Of a stretch of 64,000 bases of DNA, positions 8,462-16,257 are shown one piece after another (positions within the stretch are counted from its first letter, which is position 1; every line of letters begins with the position of its first letter). The position numbers and the translations under genes are program-made. This DNA is from JBHEBG01 sp046557915 (GTDB lineage Bacteria > Bacteroidota > Bacteroidia > Flavobacteriales > Flavobacteriaceae): assembly GCF_046557915.1 (NCBI RefSeq), contig NZ_JBHEBG010000001.1, positions 1,736,001-1,800,000 on the forward strand. The letters run 5' to 3'. The notes under the pieces were generated by a model. The model was not told the DNA's origin. It did not search any database and saw only the letters and a program-made list of their open reading frames with translations.

Positions 8462-9409
8462 TTGAATATACTGGTACCCGAATTGGACACATTGATAAAA
8501 GAAGGTAATTCTGCCTCCTTACAGACCAACGCGTTGGAAAGTGAGGCCATTTATATTTTTAGAGAGGTTGTTTCACAATTTGAAAAACCTGTCTTGCTGT
8601 TTTCTGGAGGAAAAGACTCCATTACATTGGTAAGACTGGCCCAAAAGGCTTTCTATCCTGCTAAAATTCCTTTTCCGTTGATGCATATAGATACCGGACA
8701 TAACTTTCCGGAAACTATTGCTTTTAGAGATAGGCTGGTCGAAGAACTGGGAGTAGAACTAATTGTACGAAATGTGCAAGATTCTATAGACCAGGGCAAG
8801 GTAGTAGAGGAAACAGGAAAGTATGCAAGCAGAAATGCCTTGCAAACGACAACGCTTTTGGATGCCATAGAGGAGTTTAAGTTTGATGCATGTATCGGGG
8901 GTGCCCGTAGGGATGAAGAAAAAGCCAGGGCCAAGGAACGCATATTTTCGGTTAGAGATGATTTTGGCCAATGGGACGAAAAAAACCAGAGACCAGAGCT
9001 TTTTGATATGCTCAACGGTAATATAGAAATGGGACAGAATGTTCGTGTGTTTCCAATCAGTAATTGGACCGAATTGGACGTATGGAGTTACATCCAAAAA
9101 GAAGATATAGAGATACCATCGATCTACTTTGCCCATAAACGCAATATTTTTGAGCGAGATGGACTAATATGGTCCGCGGAAGACGAAGTGGTCTTTAGGG
9201 CCGAGGATGAAATAATTGAAGAAAGAATGGTGCGTTTTAGAACGGTGGGCGATATGTCTTGCACCGCTGCAGTATTATCATACGCGGATACTATAGATAA
9301 AGTGGTAGCGGAAATTCGGGAATCCAAAATTTCGGAACGAGGTGCCCGTATAGATGACAAAAGATCGGAAGCTGCCATGGAAAAAAGAAAGCAGCAAGGA
9401 TATTTTTAA
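8462..9409 (+). CDS. cysD: Sulfate adenylyltransferase small subunit (CysD), TTG start
   Basis: A 315-residue ATP-sulfurylase subunit that adenylates sulfate with ATP to form APS, driven by the CysN GTPase. The PP-loop motif SGGKDS is at residues 48-53, and the middle segment GGARRDEEKARAKERIFS is typical. No ATG or GTG precedes the conserved region in frame after the stop at 8411, so TTG 8462 is the best start (an ATT at 8459 is the alternative). There are 56 bases after cysH and 53 before cysN. The protein is cytoplasmic. Confidence 0.93.
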   Translation: MNILVPELDTLIKEGNSASLQTNALESEAIYIFREVVSQFEKPVLLFSGGKDSITLVRLAQKAFYPAKIPFPLMHIDTGHNFPETIAFRDRLVEELGVELIVRNVQDSIDQGKVVEETGKYASRNALQTTTLLDAIEEFKFDACIGGARRDEEKARAKERIFSVRDDFGQWDEKNQRPELFDMLNGNIEMGQNVRVFPISNWTELDVWSYIQKEDIEIPSIYFAHKRNIFERDGLIWSAEDEVVFRAEDEIIEERMVRFRTVGDMSCTAAVLSYADTIDKVVAEIRESKISERGARIDDKRSEAAMEKRKQQGYF

Positions 9410-9462
9410 AAGTAACAAGGATTACAAGAAAGAAATACGTTTAGACAATACCAATAAAACAA

Positions 9463-10710
9463 ATGGAAGTACTAAAAATAGCAACAGCAGGAAGTGTGGA
9501 TGATGGTAAAAGTACCTTGATCGGAAGGTTGCTCTACGATACCAAATCCCTTACGGACGATAAGCTGGAGGCCATAAGGAAAAGTAGCGAAAAATTGGGG
9601 TATGATTATTTGGATTTTTCCTTGGCAACGGACGGATTGGTAGCTGAAAGGGAACAGGGCATAACTATTGACGTAGCCCATATCTATTTTTCCACACCCA
9701 CAAAAAGTTATATCATAGCGGATACTCCAGGACATGTGGAGTACACAAGAAACATGGTAACAGGTGCTTCAACCTCACAAGCGGCCATCATTCTTATAGA
9801 TGCCAGAAAAGGAGTCATAGAGCAAACATACCGCCATTTTTTCATCAATAATTTACTAAGGGTAAAAAATATTATCGTGGCGGTCAACAAAATGGATCTT
9901 GTAGGGTATTCCCAAGATGTCTTCAATACTATTAAACGCGATTTTGAAGGTCTAAACCTTAAAAGTACCTATGCCGAACAACAGCTTAGTTATATTCCCG
10001 TAAGTGCACTCAATGGCGATAATGTGGTTGATAAGACCGATGCCATGCCATGGTATGAAGGTGATACCATTTTAGGGCATTTGGAAAACTTGGAAGCCGC
10101 TGACGTGTATGATGGAGGACAGGCCCGTTTTCCCATTCAAACTGTAATACGACCCAAAAAGGATGAGTTTCACGATTTTAGGGGTTATGCGGGGAAAATT
10201 TACGGAGGAAGTTTAAAAGTAGGCGATAGTGTAACCGTACTTCCGTCTTTAACAAGCTCAAAAATAAAGGAAATTTACTTTTTTGATAAAACCTATGATG
10301 AGGCGCAGGCAGGGAGTTCTGTTAGTATTACCCTGGAAGATGATATAAACATAACCAGAGGGGATATGCTCGTGAAGAGCGGGGAATTACCTAAAATAGA
10401 AAAGGAAATCAATGCCACGGTCTGCTGGATGGACAATAAGCAATTGTTACCAGGAACAAAATATGTAATTCAGCATAATACCAATAAAGTATTGTCTAAA
10501 ATTGATGCGGTACAACATGTAATGACCACGGATTTTTCGGGACAAATAGATTCCAATAACAAATTGAATCTAAATGAAATTGGGGAAGTGCGGATAAAAC
10601 TTAGCAAGCAGATCTACTGCGATGCCTACAAGGACAATAAATATAACGGAGCCTTTATTTTGATAGATACCCAAACCAACGCTACGGCCGGGGTGGGCTT
10701 TATCAACTAA
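9463..10710 (+). CDS. cysN: Sulfate adenylyltransferase large subunit, GTPase (CysN), no CysC domain
   Basis: A 415-residue translation-factor-type GTPase. It has a P-loop GSVDDGKST at residues 10-18, an EREQGITIDVAH switch I, DTPGHVEY and NKMD, followed by EF-Tu-like beta-barrel domains. GTP hydrolysis drives APS formation by CysD. The protein ends after the barrel domains and has no fused APS kinase, unlike the CysNC proteins of many bacteria. It is the last gene behind the operon's first promoter; a box-carrying gap of 92 bases separates it from sulfite reductase. Confidence 0.93.
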   Translation: MEVLKIATAGSVDDGKSTLIGRLLYDTKSLTDDKLEAIRKSSEKLGYDYLDFSLATDGLVAEREQGITIDVAHIYFSTPTKSYIIADTPGHVEYTRNMVTGASTSQAAIILIDARKGVIEQTYRHFFINNLLRVKNIIVAVNKMDLVGYSQDVFNTIKRDFEGLNLKSTYAEQQLSYIPVSALNGDNVVDKTDAMPWYEGDTILGHLENLEAADVYDGGQARFPIQTVIRPKKDEFHDFRGYAGKIYGGSLKVGDSVTVLPSLTSSKIKEIYFFDKTYDEAQAGSSVSITLEDDINITRGDMLVKSGELPKIEKEINATVCWMDNKQLLPGTKYVIQHNTNKVLSKIDAVQHVMTTDFSGQIDSNNKLNLNEIGEVRIKLSKQIYCDAYKDNKYNGAFILIDTQTNATAGVGFIN

Positions 10711-10765
10711 TCAAAGATAATGTTTAAGAGATATCAGCAAATAAAGAATTAGTTTAAACATTTAT

Positions 10766-10782
10766 CCTACTAAATCCATAGG
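10766..10782 (+). promoter_or_regulatory. Putative Rrf2 operator, copy 3, upstream of sulfite reductase
   Basis: CCTACTAAATCCATAGG differs from copy 2 at two positions. It lies 20 bases before the sulfite reductase start. No clear TAnnTTTG is seen beside it, so its position relative to the promoter is unresolved. Confidence 0.6.
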
Positions 10783-10802
10783 AATAATAAATAAATAAAA
10801 TA

Positions 10803-12893
10803 ATGCAAAGCTTTAGAACAGAAATAGAAAATCCGATAGTAGCGCAAGACATCATTGATTTGGAAACCAAAATTCGTCAATTTAAGGACGGAAAGTTGGA
10901 CGAGGAGAAATTCCGAAGCTTGCGTTTGGCTCGCGGCGTATACGGACAGCGTCAAGAAGGTGTGCAAATGATTCGGATTAAACTTCCCTATGGCAAGGTA
11001 ACCGCCGATCAGCTTAGGAGGATCTGTGATGTTTCGGACGAATATTCTACAGGTAGATTGCATATCACTACCCGACAAGACATACAAATACACTATGTGG
11101 ATTTGGATCGTACCCCAGAACTATGGGCGCAATTGGAAAAAGACGATATTACCCTTAGGGAAGCTTGTGGAAACACCGTACGGAACGTAACGGCAAGTGA
11201 AACGGCAGGAATAGACCTGGACGAACCTTTTGACGTATCTCCATATGCCCATGCACTGTTCCAGTATTTTCTTAGAAACCCTATCAGTCAGGAAATGGGT
11301 CGTAAGTTTAAGGTTTCCTTTTCCGCCAGTGATGCCGATACCGGACTTTCCTATATGCACGACCTTGGTTTTATAGCTAAAATAAACAACGGTATCCGTG
11401 GTTTTAAAGTAATGCTAGGCGGCGGATTGGGTTCGCAACCCAGACATGCCGATGAACTGTTTAGTTTCTTGCCTTCCGATAAAATAATTCCGCTTATGGA
11501 TGCTGTTATCAGAGTTTTCGATAGCTATGGAGAACGTAAGAGCAGGGCAAAGGCCAGAATGAAATTCCTCCTCAAAGATGTAGGCTTGGACGGTTTTAAA
11601 AAATTACTCGAAGAGGTCCGAACCGCTGTTCCATATGATTCTTATCCTATTGATGCAGAAGCCTATCCAAAAGTTAAAATTGCAAATACCTCCGTACCGG
11701 AGACAATTATAGAAAATCAAGAAAAATTTGAAGCTTGGAAATCTACCAATTTAGTGCCTCAGAAGCAAGAGGGTTATGTAGCTATTGGTATCAAGGTATT
11801 GTTAGGCGACTTTTACACCGATAAGGCCAGACAATTGGCCGATTTGATAACCAAGTATGCCGCAGGGGAACTCAGATTGTCATTAAGACAAAACATACTG
11901 ATTCCTTACGTGAAAGAAGAATTGATACCTTTCTTTTATATCGAACTGGAAAAACTGGGTTTTGTAGAAGCTGGTTATAACAAAGCGTTGGATATTACGG
12001 CCTGCCCCGGCACGGATACCTGTAATTTAGGAATTGCAAGCAGTACTGGCATTGCTGAAGAGTTGGAAAGGGTTATAAAGACAGAATACCCAGATTATAT
12101 AAATAACCCGGATGTGGTAATTAAAATAAGCGGTTGTATGAACGCCTGTGGGCAGCATAACATGGCCAATATAGGATTCCAAGGGATGTCCATAAGAACA
12201 AAGGATAAATTGGTCGCCCCGGCGTTACAAGTATTGCTTGGCGGGGGCAACAGGGGCAATGGACAAGGAAGTTTTGCCGATAAGGTTGTAAAAATACCCA
12301 GTAAAAGAGGTCCTGAGGCACTAAGATTAATTTTGGATGATTTTGAAGCCAATGGCAAGGGAGCTAAATACGTAGATTACTATGCCCAGCAAGGAGAGCA
12401 CTACTTCTATGATTTTCTAAAGCCCCTATCCGATATTGAAAATCTATCGCAAGAGGATTTTATTGATTGGGGAAATACCAAAAAATATGAAAAAGCCATA
12501 GGAATAGGTGAATGCGCCGGCGTAGTCATTGATTTGATAGCTACACTGCTGTTTGAAAGTGTGGAGAAAATAGAAAACGCTAAAGCTACCTTGGAAAAAG
12601 GGAAGTGGGCAGCTAGTATCTATCATTCTTACTCTTCCATGGTAAACTCGGCCAAAGCCCTGCTTACCGCCGAGAATGTAAAGACCAATACGCATGTCGG
12701 TATCATAAAGAGTTTTGACGAAAAATTCATAGCAACCGGAAATATAAATATTGATGGGTCTTTTGAAGATTTGGCACTTCAATTAAATAAAAACAGACCT
12801 ACCGAAGCTTTTGCCAAAGCATATTTGGAAGATGCTGAAAGATTTTTAAAGCAAGTAGAATCCTTTAGGGAATTAGAACTGCAACATGTATAG
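10803..12893 (+). CDS. Siroheme-dependent sulfite reductase with C-terminal HEPN-like domain
   Basis: A 696-residue assimilatory sulfite (nitrite/sulfite-type) reductase that reduces sulfite to sulfide. Two ferredoxin-like and siroheme repeats occupy about 1-550. The siroheme/[4Fe-4S] ligands are Cys401 and Cys407 (CPGTDTC) and Cys445 and Cys449 (CMNAC). Substrate-binding HITTRQD and LRQN segments are present. After about residue 555 comes an extra helical domain (GIGECAGV, then YHSYSSMVNSAKALL and THVGII), which looks like a HEPN fold. It lacks an evident R-x4-6-H RNase motif. Sulfite rather than nitrite is inferred from the cys operon. The electron donor is probably ferredoxin, in line with the flavoprotein two genes downstream. 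Confidence 0.9.
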   Translation: MQSFRTEIENPIVAQDIIDLETKIRQFKDGKLDEEKFRSLRLARGVYGQRQEGVQMIRIKLPYGKVTADQLRRICDVSDEYSTGRLHITTRQDIQIHYVDLDRTPELWAQLEKDDITLREACGNTVRNVTASETAGIDLDEPFDVSPYAHALFQYFLRNPISQEMGRKFKVSFSASDADTGLSYMHDLGFIAKINNGIRGFKVMLGGGLGSQPRHADELFSFLPSDKIIPLMDAVIRVFDSYGERKSRAKARMKFLLKDVGLDGFKKLLEEVRTAVPYDSYPIDAEAYPKVKIANTSVPETIIENQEKFEAWKSTNLVPQKQEGYVAIGIKVLLGDFYTDKARQLADLITKYAAGELRLSLRQNILIPYVKEELIPFFYIELEKLGFVEAGYNKALDITACPGTDTCNLGIASSTGIAEELERVIKTEYPDYINNPDVVIKISGCMNACGQHNMANIGFQGMSIRTKDKLVAPALQVLLGGGNRGNGQGSFADKVVKIPSKRGPEALRLILDDFEANGKGAKYVDYYAQQGEHYFYDFLKPLSDIENLSQEDFIDWGNTKKYEKAIGIGECAGVVIDLIATLLFESVEKIENAKATLEKGKWAASIYHSYSSMVNSAKALLTAENVKTNTHVGIIKSFDEKFIATGNINIDGSFEDLALQLNKNRPTEAFAKAYLEDAERFLKQVESFRELELQHV

Positions 12894-13680
12894 CGAAGCA
12901 AAATTGACAGTGGTCGGGGCAGGCCCCGGAGACATAGAACTAATTACGCTAAAGGCCATAAGAGCCTTGGAAAATGCGGATGTAGTACTTTACGATGCTT
13001 TGGTAGATACAGCGCTATTGGCGTATGCACCCGATGCCGAACATATTTATGTTGGAAAACGTAAAGGGTGTTATGCCTACCTACAAGAACAGATCAATGA
13101 ATTGATTGTTAGCAGGGCCAAAACCCATGGGCATGTTGTGCGTTTAAAAGGAGGAGACCCCTTTGTTTTTGGAAGAGGTGCAGAGGAAATGGAATATGCT
13201 GCACAGCATGGCTTAGCAGTATCCATGGTTCCAGGAATATCCTCATCGTTAGCAGTACCGGCCGCGCAGCATATTCCGGTAACCAAAAGGGGATCTGCAG
13301 AAAGTTTTTGGGTTATCACAGGTACTACCAAAGCACATAAACTGTCTACTGATGTGCAATTGGCCGCCAAGTCCAATGCCACTGTAGTTATTCTAATGGG
13401 TATGGGCAAACTCTCGGAAATAGTGGCACTTTTTAAAGCAGAAGGGAAGTCCAAAACTCCTGTAGCCATTATTCAAAACGGTACTAGGAATGACGAGAAG
13501 ATAGGTGTTGGCACCATTGCCAATATAAGTGCGGTAGTAGCAAAAGAGCAACTTGCCAATCCGGCCATAGTAATAATCGGCGAAGTGGTGAAGCATAGGG
13601 CAACACTTCTCAATGCCGTTCAACAATATGGGCAGGAGCAAACAGAAAATTATAGTAACAATACATTATTAAGAAGTTAA
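12886..13680 (+). CDS. cobA: Uroporphyrinogen-III C-methyltransferase (siroheme synthesis)
   Basis: A 264-residue SAM-dependent methyltransferase that converts uroporphyrinogen III to precorrin-2. It has VGAGPGDIELITLKA at 10-24, the GDPFVFGRGAEE motif near 90, and PGISS. It overlaps the sulfite reductase gene by 8 bases, which signals translational coupling. Precorrin-2 feeds siroheme, the cofactor of the upstream enzyme. It is a stand-alone CobA/SumT: the dehydrogenase and ferrochelatase parts of CysG are absent here, so another gene elsewhere must complete siroheme. Confidence 0.93.
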   Translation: MYSEAKLTVVGAGPGDIELITLKAIRALENADVVLYDALVDTALLAYAPDAEHIYVGKRKGCYAYLQEQINELIVSRAKTHGHVVRLKGGDPFVFGRGAEEMEYAAQHGLAVSMVPGISSSLAVPAAQHIPVTKRGSAESFWVITGTTKAHKLSTDVQLAAKSNATVVILMGMGKLSEIVALFKAEGKSKTPVAIIQNGTRNDEKIGVGTIANISAVVAKEQLANPAIVIIGEVVKHRATLLNAVQQYGQEQTENYSNNTLLRS

Positions 13681-13701
13681 ACCAGAATTAAGTAGATAAA
13701 G

Positions 13702-14766
13702 ATGATTAAAACAGATATATTGATAATTGGAGCGGGCCCTACCGGTTTGTTTACAGTATTTGAAGCAGGACTTTTAAAATTGAAAACGCATCTTATAGAC
13801 GCTTTGCCGCAGCCCGGAGGGCAATGTTCAGAGATATATCCTAAAAAACCAATTTACGATATTCCGGCTTTCCCAGAAATACTTGCGGGGGATTTGGTAA
13901 ATAATCTCATGGAGCAAATTAAGCCTTTTGATCCAGGTTTTACCCTGGGAGAACGTGCACAAACCTTAGATAAATTGGATGATGGTTCTTTTGTTGTAAC
14001 TACAAATAAAGGAACAAAACACCAAGCTCCAGTAGTGGTCGTCGCCGGAGGTCTGGGTTCTTTCGAGCCACGGAAACCGCCTATTCCCAACATAAACAAT
14101 TTTGAAGATAAGGGCGTTGCTTATATGGTAAAGGACCCGGAAGTATATCGTAACAAAAAAGTAGTTATTGCCGGCGGTGGGGATTCTGCCTTGGATTGGG
14201 CCATTTTTCTGGCGGATATTGCTTCTGAAGTTTCTTTAGTACACCGGCGTAGTGAGTTTAGGGGCGCACTGGATTCTGTTGAGAAAGCAGCGGAATTGGC
14301 CAAATTAGGCAAAATTCAATTGTTTGTTGAGGCCGAAGTAAAAGAACTGCATGGGAAAAACAATTTGGAAGCAGTAGTCATAAAACACAATGATCCGGAA
14401 AAGGGAGAAACCTACTTAGAAGTAGATAATTTTATTCCTTTGTTTGGTCTGTCACCAAAATTGGGTCCTATAGGGGATTGGGGTTTCGAAATAGAAAAGA
14501 ATGCCATAAAAGTTAATAACGCCTACGATTATCAGACCAATATTCCCGGTGTATACGCTATTGGTGACGTAAATACTTATCCGGGTAAATTAAAACTTAT
14601 ACTCTCCGGATTTCATGAAGCAGCAGTTATGTGCCAGAGTGCCTATCAAGTAATAAATCCCGGAAAACGGTATGTAATGAAATATACGACCGTAGGGGGT
14701 GTAGAAGGGTTCGACGGTACTAAAAAAGAAGCCAAAAAAGAGGTTGTACAAAGCATATTGGTATAA
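13702..14766 (+). CDS. Ferredoxin-NADP+ reductase, thioredoxin-reductase-like type
   Basis: A 354-residue FAD/NAD(P) two-domain flavoprotein. The FAD motif GAGPTGLF is at about 9-16, and the NAD(P) motif GGGDSALD is near 157. It lacks the CxxC redox pair of thioredoxin reductase; the equivalent stretch reads PGGQCSEIYP. This is the pattern of YumC-type ferredoxin/flavodoxin reductases. It lies 21 bases behind cobA, so it probably supplies ferredoxin electrons to sulfite reductase. It is followed by a GC-rich stem-loop. The role is inferred from family and operon. Confidence 0.85.
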   Translation: MIKTDILIIGAGPTGLFTVFEAGLLKLKTHLIDALPQPGGQCSEIYPKKPIYDIPAFPEILAGDLVNNLMEQIKPFDPGFTLGERAQTLDKLDDGSFVVTTNKGTKHQAPVVVVAGGLGSFEPRKPPIPNINNFEDKGVAYMVKDPEVYRNKKVVIAGGGDSALDWAIFLADIASEVSLVHRRSEFRGALDSVEKAAELAKLGKIQLFVEAEVKELHGKNNLEAVVIKHNDPEKGETYLEVDNFIPLFGLSPKLGPIGDWGFEIEKNAIKVNNAYDYQTNIPGVYAIGDVNTYPGKLKLILSGFHEAAVMCQSAYQVINPGKRYVMKYTTVGGVEGFDGTKKEAKKEVVQSILV

Positions 14767-14786
14767 TCTTTAGTTTTTTAACTGGT

Positions 14787-14823
14787 CCGGCCCAGAGGTA
14801 TGGAACCCTCAGGGTTGGGCCGG
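14787..14823. repeat. GC-rich stem-loop after the sulfite reductase operon
   Basis: CCGGCCCA (14787-14794) and TGGGCCGG (14816-14823) form a perfect 8-bp stem around a 21-base loop that contains a secondary GGAACCCTCAGGGTT fold. No T-tract follows on the + strand. It probably marks the operon end, or is an mRNA 3'-end protecting structure, just before the metH promoter. Confidence 0.5.
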
Positions 14824-14861
14824 TCACTACCCGTATATGAATTAAAAAAGGACTACTTTCC

Positions 14862-14892
14862 TTGTTTTTAATCATATAGTGGCGTTTCTTTG
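14862..14892 (+). promoter_or_regulatory. Predicted promoter of the metH-metF riboswitch transcript
   Basis: TTG at 14862-14864 and TTTCTTTG at 14885-14892 (7 of 8 to TAnnTTTG) are 20 bases apart. The start would fall near 14896, 25 bases before the SAM riboswitch. Confidence 0.55.
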
Positions 14893-14920
14893 TACCCAGT
14901 TCATAATTAAGAATGAAAGT

Positions 14921-15036
14921 GTTATCAAGAAAGGTGGAGGGAATAGATCCGTTGAAGCCTTAGCAACCCTTTTTCCCATTCTTTTGGGATTCAGAAGTAG
15001 GTGCTACGTTCTATCTGCAATTGCGGAATAGATAAC
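14921..15036 (+). ncRNA. SAM-I (S-box) riboswitch
   Basis: The P1 helix GUUAUC (14921-14926) pairs with GAUAAC (15031-15036). The conserved core is present: AAGGTGGAGGGA near 14931, TTGAAGCCTTAGCAACC (14952-14968), a P3 hairpin CCCA/TGGG (14975-14988), GGTGCTAC (15000-15007) and a P4 hairpin TCTAT/ATAGA. It precedes the split metH and metF, so high SAM should lower methionine synthesis. No clear U-tract terminator follows within the leader; a GCAGC/GCTGC hairpin at 15093-15120 may be part of the expression platform. Confidence 0.92.
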
Positions 15037-15092
15037 AAAAAAGCAAGACTTCCGTTTATACCTTGTCCTTACTTGATAAATACTAAAAAATA

Positions 15093-15120
15093 GCAGCGAT
15101 CTACAATAGGGATTGGCTGC
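15093..15120 (+). promoter_or_regulatory. Hairpin in the metH leader, possible expression platform
   Basis: GCAGC (15093-15097) pairs with GCTGC (15116-15120), with a further ATC/GAT pairing inside, followed by ATTTT. It lies between the SAM-I aptamer and the metH start. It is too weak to call a terminator with certainty. Confidence 0.35.
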
Positions 15121-15216
15121 ATTTTGGCAATTAACACAGCGCTATCAGATTACATAATGTATGATTTGGGCTGGATGGATTTGATTGCCGATGAGCATAT
15201 TATCAAAAGTTACAGA

Positions 15217-16227
15217 ATGAAAAATATTCAGGAGATATTAAAAAGCAGGATTTTGGTGTTGGACGGTGCAATGGGTACCATGCTACAACGCTATAAATTT
15301 ACTGAAAAAGACTTTCGTGGGGAGCGGTTCAAGGACTGGGCACATCCATTGCAGGGTAATAATGATCTTTTGTCACTTACCCAGCCTGTTGCCATCGGTG
15401 AAGTTCATCGAAAGTATTTTGAAGCCGGTGCCGATATTGTAGAGACAAACACCTTTTCGGGAACTACAATAGCGATGGCGGATTACCATATGGAAGACTT
15501 GGTGTATGAACTAAACTTTGAGTCTGCTCGGATCGCCAAGGAAGTAGCCGATGAGTTTACGGCAAAAGAGCCGAACAAGCCAAGATTCGTGGCCGGAAGT
15601 ATGGGGCCAACCAACAAAACGGCAAGTATGTCCCCAGATGTGAACGATCCTGGCTTTAGGGCTGTTTCCTTTGAGGAATTGAAGATAGCTTATAAACAAC
15701 AAGCAGAGGCTTTATTGGATGGGGGAGCAGATCTTCTATTGGTAGAAACAATTTTTGATACGCTCAATGCAAAGGCTGCATTGTTTGCTATTGAGGAAGT
15801 AAAGGAGGAACGTAATATACAAATTCCGGTTATGGTAAGCGGAACCATTACGGATGCATCCGGAAGAACTTTGTCTGGGCAGACGGCGGAAGCCTTTTTA
15901 ATATCCGTATCGCATATACCAATTTTATCAGTAGGGTTTAACTGCGCCTTGGGAGCTAACCAACTGGTACCGCATTTAGAGGTTTTATCGGCAAAAACAG
16001 AACACGCGGTTTCGGCACATCCTAACGCAGGATTGCCCAATGCTTTTGGTGAATACGATGAAACCCCAAAGGAAATGGCAGCTCAAATAAGAGAATATTT
16101 AGAGAAGGGCCTTGTTAATATTGTTGGTGGATGTTGCGGTACCACACCAGAACATATTAAGGCAATGGCAGATTTAACAAAAGAATTTAAACCCAGACAA
16201 CTGCAGTCCGAAAAATTATTGGTTTAA
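15217..16227 (+). CDS. metH: Methionine synthase, homocysteine-binding half (split MetH, N-terminal domain)
   Basis: A 336-residue protein equal to the first domain of cobalamin-dependent methionine synthase, which binds and activates homocysteine. The zinc ligands are Cys243 (GFNCALG) and Cys306-Cys307 (GGCCGTTP). LDGAMGTMLQ near the N-terminus is diagnostic. The frame is open back to a TTG at 15124, but ATG 15217 (MKNIQEILKSRILVLDG) fits the family start, and the extension looks unrelated. The SAM-I riboswitch lies 180 bases upstream. The second half starts 30 bases downstream. Confidence 0.92.
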   Translation: MKNIQEILKSRILVLDGAMGTMLQRYKFTEKDFRGERFKDWAHPLQGNNDLLSLTQPVAIGEVHRKYFEAGADIVETNTFSGTTIAMADYHMEDLVYELNFESARIAKEVADEFTAKEPNKPRFVAGSMGPTNKTASMSPDVNDPGFRAVSFEELKIAYKQQAEALLDGGADLLLVETIFDTLNAKAALFAIEEVKEERNIQIPVMVSGTITDASGRTLSGQTAEAFLISVSHIPILSVGFNCALGANQLVPHLEVLSAKTEHAVSAHPNAGLPNAFGEYDETPKEMAAQIREYLEKGLVNIVGGCCGTTPEHIKAMADLTKEFKPRQLQSEKLLV

Positions 16228-16257
16228 TTAAAGTATGATTTCTGATCAACGTATTAC

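Noticed and set aside
12886..13680. Full CysG siroheme synthase
   Set aside because: Only the methyltransferase part is present; the 264-residue length leaves no room for the dehydrogenase/chelatase domain.
13702..14766. Thioredoxin reductase
   Set aside because: The fold matches, but the CxxC redox pair is missing; the YumC-type ferredoxin reductase fits better.
14787..14823. Standard intrinsic terminator after the sulfite reductase operon
   Set aside because: The stem is good, but no T-tract follows on the + strand.
15124..15216. In-frame upstream extension of metH from a TTG at 15124
   Set aside because: The conserved MetH start is at ATG 15217; the extra 31 residues look unlike the family and lie in the riboswitch leader.
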